The notes beneath the pieces were generated by a model that was not told the DNA's origin, ran no database searches, and saw nothing but the letters and a program-made list of their open reading frames with translations. Shown one piece after another: positions 62,470-64,000 of a stretch of 64,000 bases of DNA; position 1 is the first letter of the stretch, and each line of letters opens with the position of its first letter. Where the stretch lies: NCBI RefSeq assembly GCF_051014685.1, contig NW_027479049.1:1-64000 (forward strand). Direction: 5' to 3'. The stretch is from Ptiloglossa arizonensis (Eukaryota; Arthropoda; Insecta; Hymenoptera; Colletidae). Both the position numbers and the translations under genes were made by a program.

Positions 62470-64000
62470 CTCCAAACTGCCACATCTCGCGAACGGATTG
62501 ACCAATCCGAAAAATTTCTGTTGCATCTGAAAGTAGAAACTCGCCCGATTACAACGGTATGTGTAGTTCTCCCCTAGGCCGTTCCAGTTATTCATTTCGA
62601 GCATCAGAACTGCGAAAATTTTGTGTTTCTCAAGCGTTTCTTACCTCCAAACTGCCATATCTCGCGAACGGATTGACCAATTCGCAAAATTTCTGTTGCA
62701 TCTGAAAGTAGAAACTCGCCCGATTACATCGGTATGCGTACTATTCCCCTAGGCCGTTCTAGTTATTCGTTTCGAGCATCAGAACTGCGAAAATTTTGAG
62801 TTTCTCAAGCGTTTCTTACTTCCAAACGGCCATATCTCGCGAACGGATCGACCAATCCGCAAAATTTCTGTTGCATCTGAAAGTAGAAACTCGCCCGATT
62901 ACATCGGTATGCGTACTTTTCCCCTAGGCCGTTCTAGTTATTCGTTTCGAGCATCAGAACTGCGAAAATTTTGGGTTTCTCAAGCGTTTCTTACCTCCAA
63001 ACTGCCACATCTCGCGAACGGATTGACCAATCCGCAAAATTTCTGTTGCGTCTGAAAGTAGCAACTCGCCCGATTACAACGCTATGCGCACTTTTCCCCT
63101 AGGCGGTTCTAGTTATTCGTCTCGAGCATCAGAAGTACGAAAACTTTGAGTTTCTCAAGCGTTTCTTACCTCCAAACTGCCACATCTCGCGAACGGATTG
63201 ACCAATCCGAAAAATTTCTGTTGCATCTGAAAGTAGAAACTCGCCCGATTACAACGGTATGTGTAGTTCTCCACTAGGCCGTTCCAGTTATTCATTTCGA
63301 GCATCAGAACTGCGAAAATGTTGAATTTGTCAAGCGTTTCTTACCTCCAAACTGCCATATCTCGCGAACGGATTGACCAATTCGCAAAATTTGTGTTGCA
63401 TCTGAAAGTAGAAACTCGCCCGATTACAACGGTCGGTGTAGTTTTCCCCAAGGCCGTTCTAGTTATTCGTTTCGAGCATCAGAACTGCGAAAATTTTGAG
63501 TTTCTCAAGCGTTTCTTATCTCCAAACTGCCATATCTCGCGAACGGATTGATCAATCCGCAAAATTTCTGTTGCATCTGAAAGTAGAAACTCGCCCGATT
63601 ACAACGGTATGCGTACCTCTCCCCTAGGCCGTTCTAGTCATTCGTTTCGAGCATCAGAACTGCGAAAATTTTGAGTTTCTCAAGCGTTTCTTACTTCCAA
63701 ACTGCCATATCTCGCGAACGGATTGACCAATCCGCAAAATTTCTGTTGCATCTGAAAGTAGAAACTCGCCCGATTACATCGGTATGCGTACTATTCCCCT
63801 AGGCCGTTCTAGTTATTCGTTTCGAGCATCAGAACTGCGAAAATTTTGAGTTTCTCAAGCGTTTCTTACCTCCAAACTGCCACATCTCGCGAACGGATTG
63901 ACCAATCCGCAAAATTTCTGTTGCATCTGAAAGTAGAAACTCGCCCGATTACAACGGTATGTGTAGTTTTCCCCTAGACCGTTCCAGTTATTCGTTTCGA
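62470..64000 (+). repeat. Large HOR, truncated by window edge (8 monomers plus 131 bp)
   Basis: The diagnostic monomer at 62470 is followed by tactattcc, ccaaacggcc, ttttgggtttc, tagcaactcg with gtctcgag and cagaagtacg, ctccactagg with gttgaatttg, cggtcggtg, tacctctcc and tgtgtag/ctagacc, the same order as from 176, 9625, 43922 and 52321. The partial monomer 63870-64000 ends in ttcgtttcga, so the array continues past the window. Confidence 0.85.

Larger units (their letters stand above)
1..64000 (+). repeat. 175-bp tandem satellite array, 365 full monomers plus one partial
   Basis: The motif ctccaaactgcc and its variants recurs every 175 bp from base 1 to the last monomer start at 63870, always on the same strand. 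Phase was checked along the window: monomer k begins at 175(k-1)+1, minus one for each 174-bp monomer to its left (six in all). 365 x 175 - 6 = 63869, leaving 131 bp of monomer 366. No non-satellite sequence is present, so the array extends beyond both edges. Monomers differ mostly by substitutions. Long homogeneous arrays with HORs are known from centromeric and pericentromeric heterochromatin; that location is inferred here, not seen. A subtelomeric or other heterochromatic block is the alternative. I do not recognise the satellite family. Confidence 0.98.

Noticed and set aside
1..64000. CRISPR array
   Set aside because: Repeats are contiguous 175-bp units with no unique spacers and no cas genes.

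Overview
The whole 64 kb window is one uninterrupted tandem satellite-DNA array. It holds 365 complete head-to-tail copies of a 175-bp monomer plus a 131-bp partial copy at the right edge, all in one orientation. I see no gene, RNA gene, transposon, CRISPR array or unique spacer. The array runs off both ends of the window. Such arrays are typical of eukaryotic (peri)centromeric or other constitutive heterochromatin, so I infer a eukaryotic chromosome. The species cannot be named from this sequence. A representative monomer is about 44% G+C (77 of 175) and carries 13 CpG dinucleotides where about 8 are expected from its base composition. That argues against a heavily CpG-methylated germline, such as most vertebrates or plants, but does not prove it.

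Monomer phase: numbering monomers from base 1, the repeat stays in perfect 175-bp register except for six 174-bp monomers (9101-9274, 16800-16973, 20124-20297, 23098-23271, 47597-47770, 57921-58094). I found no insertions. Monomers differ mainly by substitutions, and diagnostic substitutions recur in fixed order, so the array is organised into higher-order repeats (HORs) at many scales: 2, 5, 6, 7, 9/11, 13, 15, 21 and 48-58 monomers.

Layout. (i) 1-12774: the large HOR family, with one complete 48-monomer copy (176-8575), a 6-monomer tandem duplication at its end, and an 18-monomer partial copy (9625-12774). (ii) 12775-24321: a more heterogeneous zone with shorter, irregular repeats. (iii) 24322-32546: a 5-monomer (875-bp) HOR, embedded in a 21-monomer (3675-bp) unit present as two tandem copies. 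(iv) 32547-43921: a rearranged segment with local dimer amplification and a nested 13/15/11/7-monomer series. (v) 43922-64000: the large HOR family again, with a 48-monomer copy, a 58-monomer copy enlarged mostly by an internal 11/9-monomer duplication, and a partial third copy.

Several monomers are visible hybrids of two neighbouring monomer types, which records unequal exchange in register. Short reading frames (up to about 100 codons) occur repeatedly but are by-products of the repeat. Since 175 is not a multiple of 3, every monomer boundary shifts frame, and the two longest frames exist only where a 1-bp deletion makes a 174-bp monomer. The most interesting candidate functional element is a 16-bp dyad (monomer positions 25-40) that is perfectly palindromic in one monomer class and imperfect in the others.
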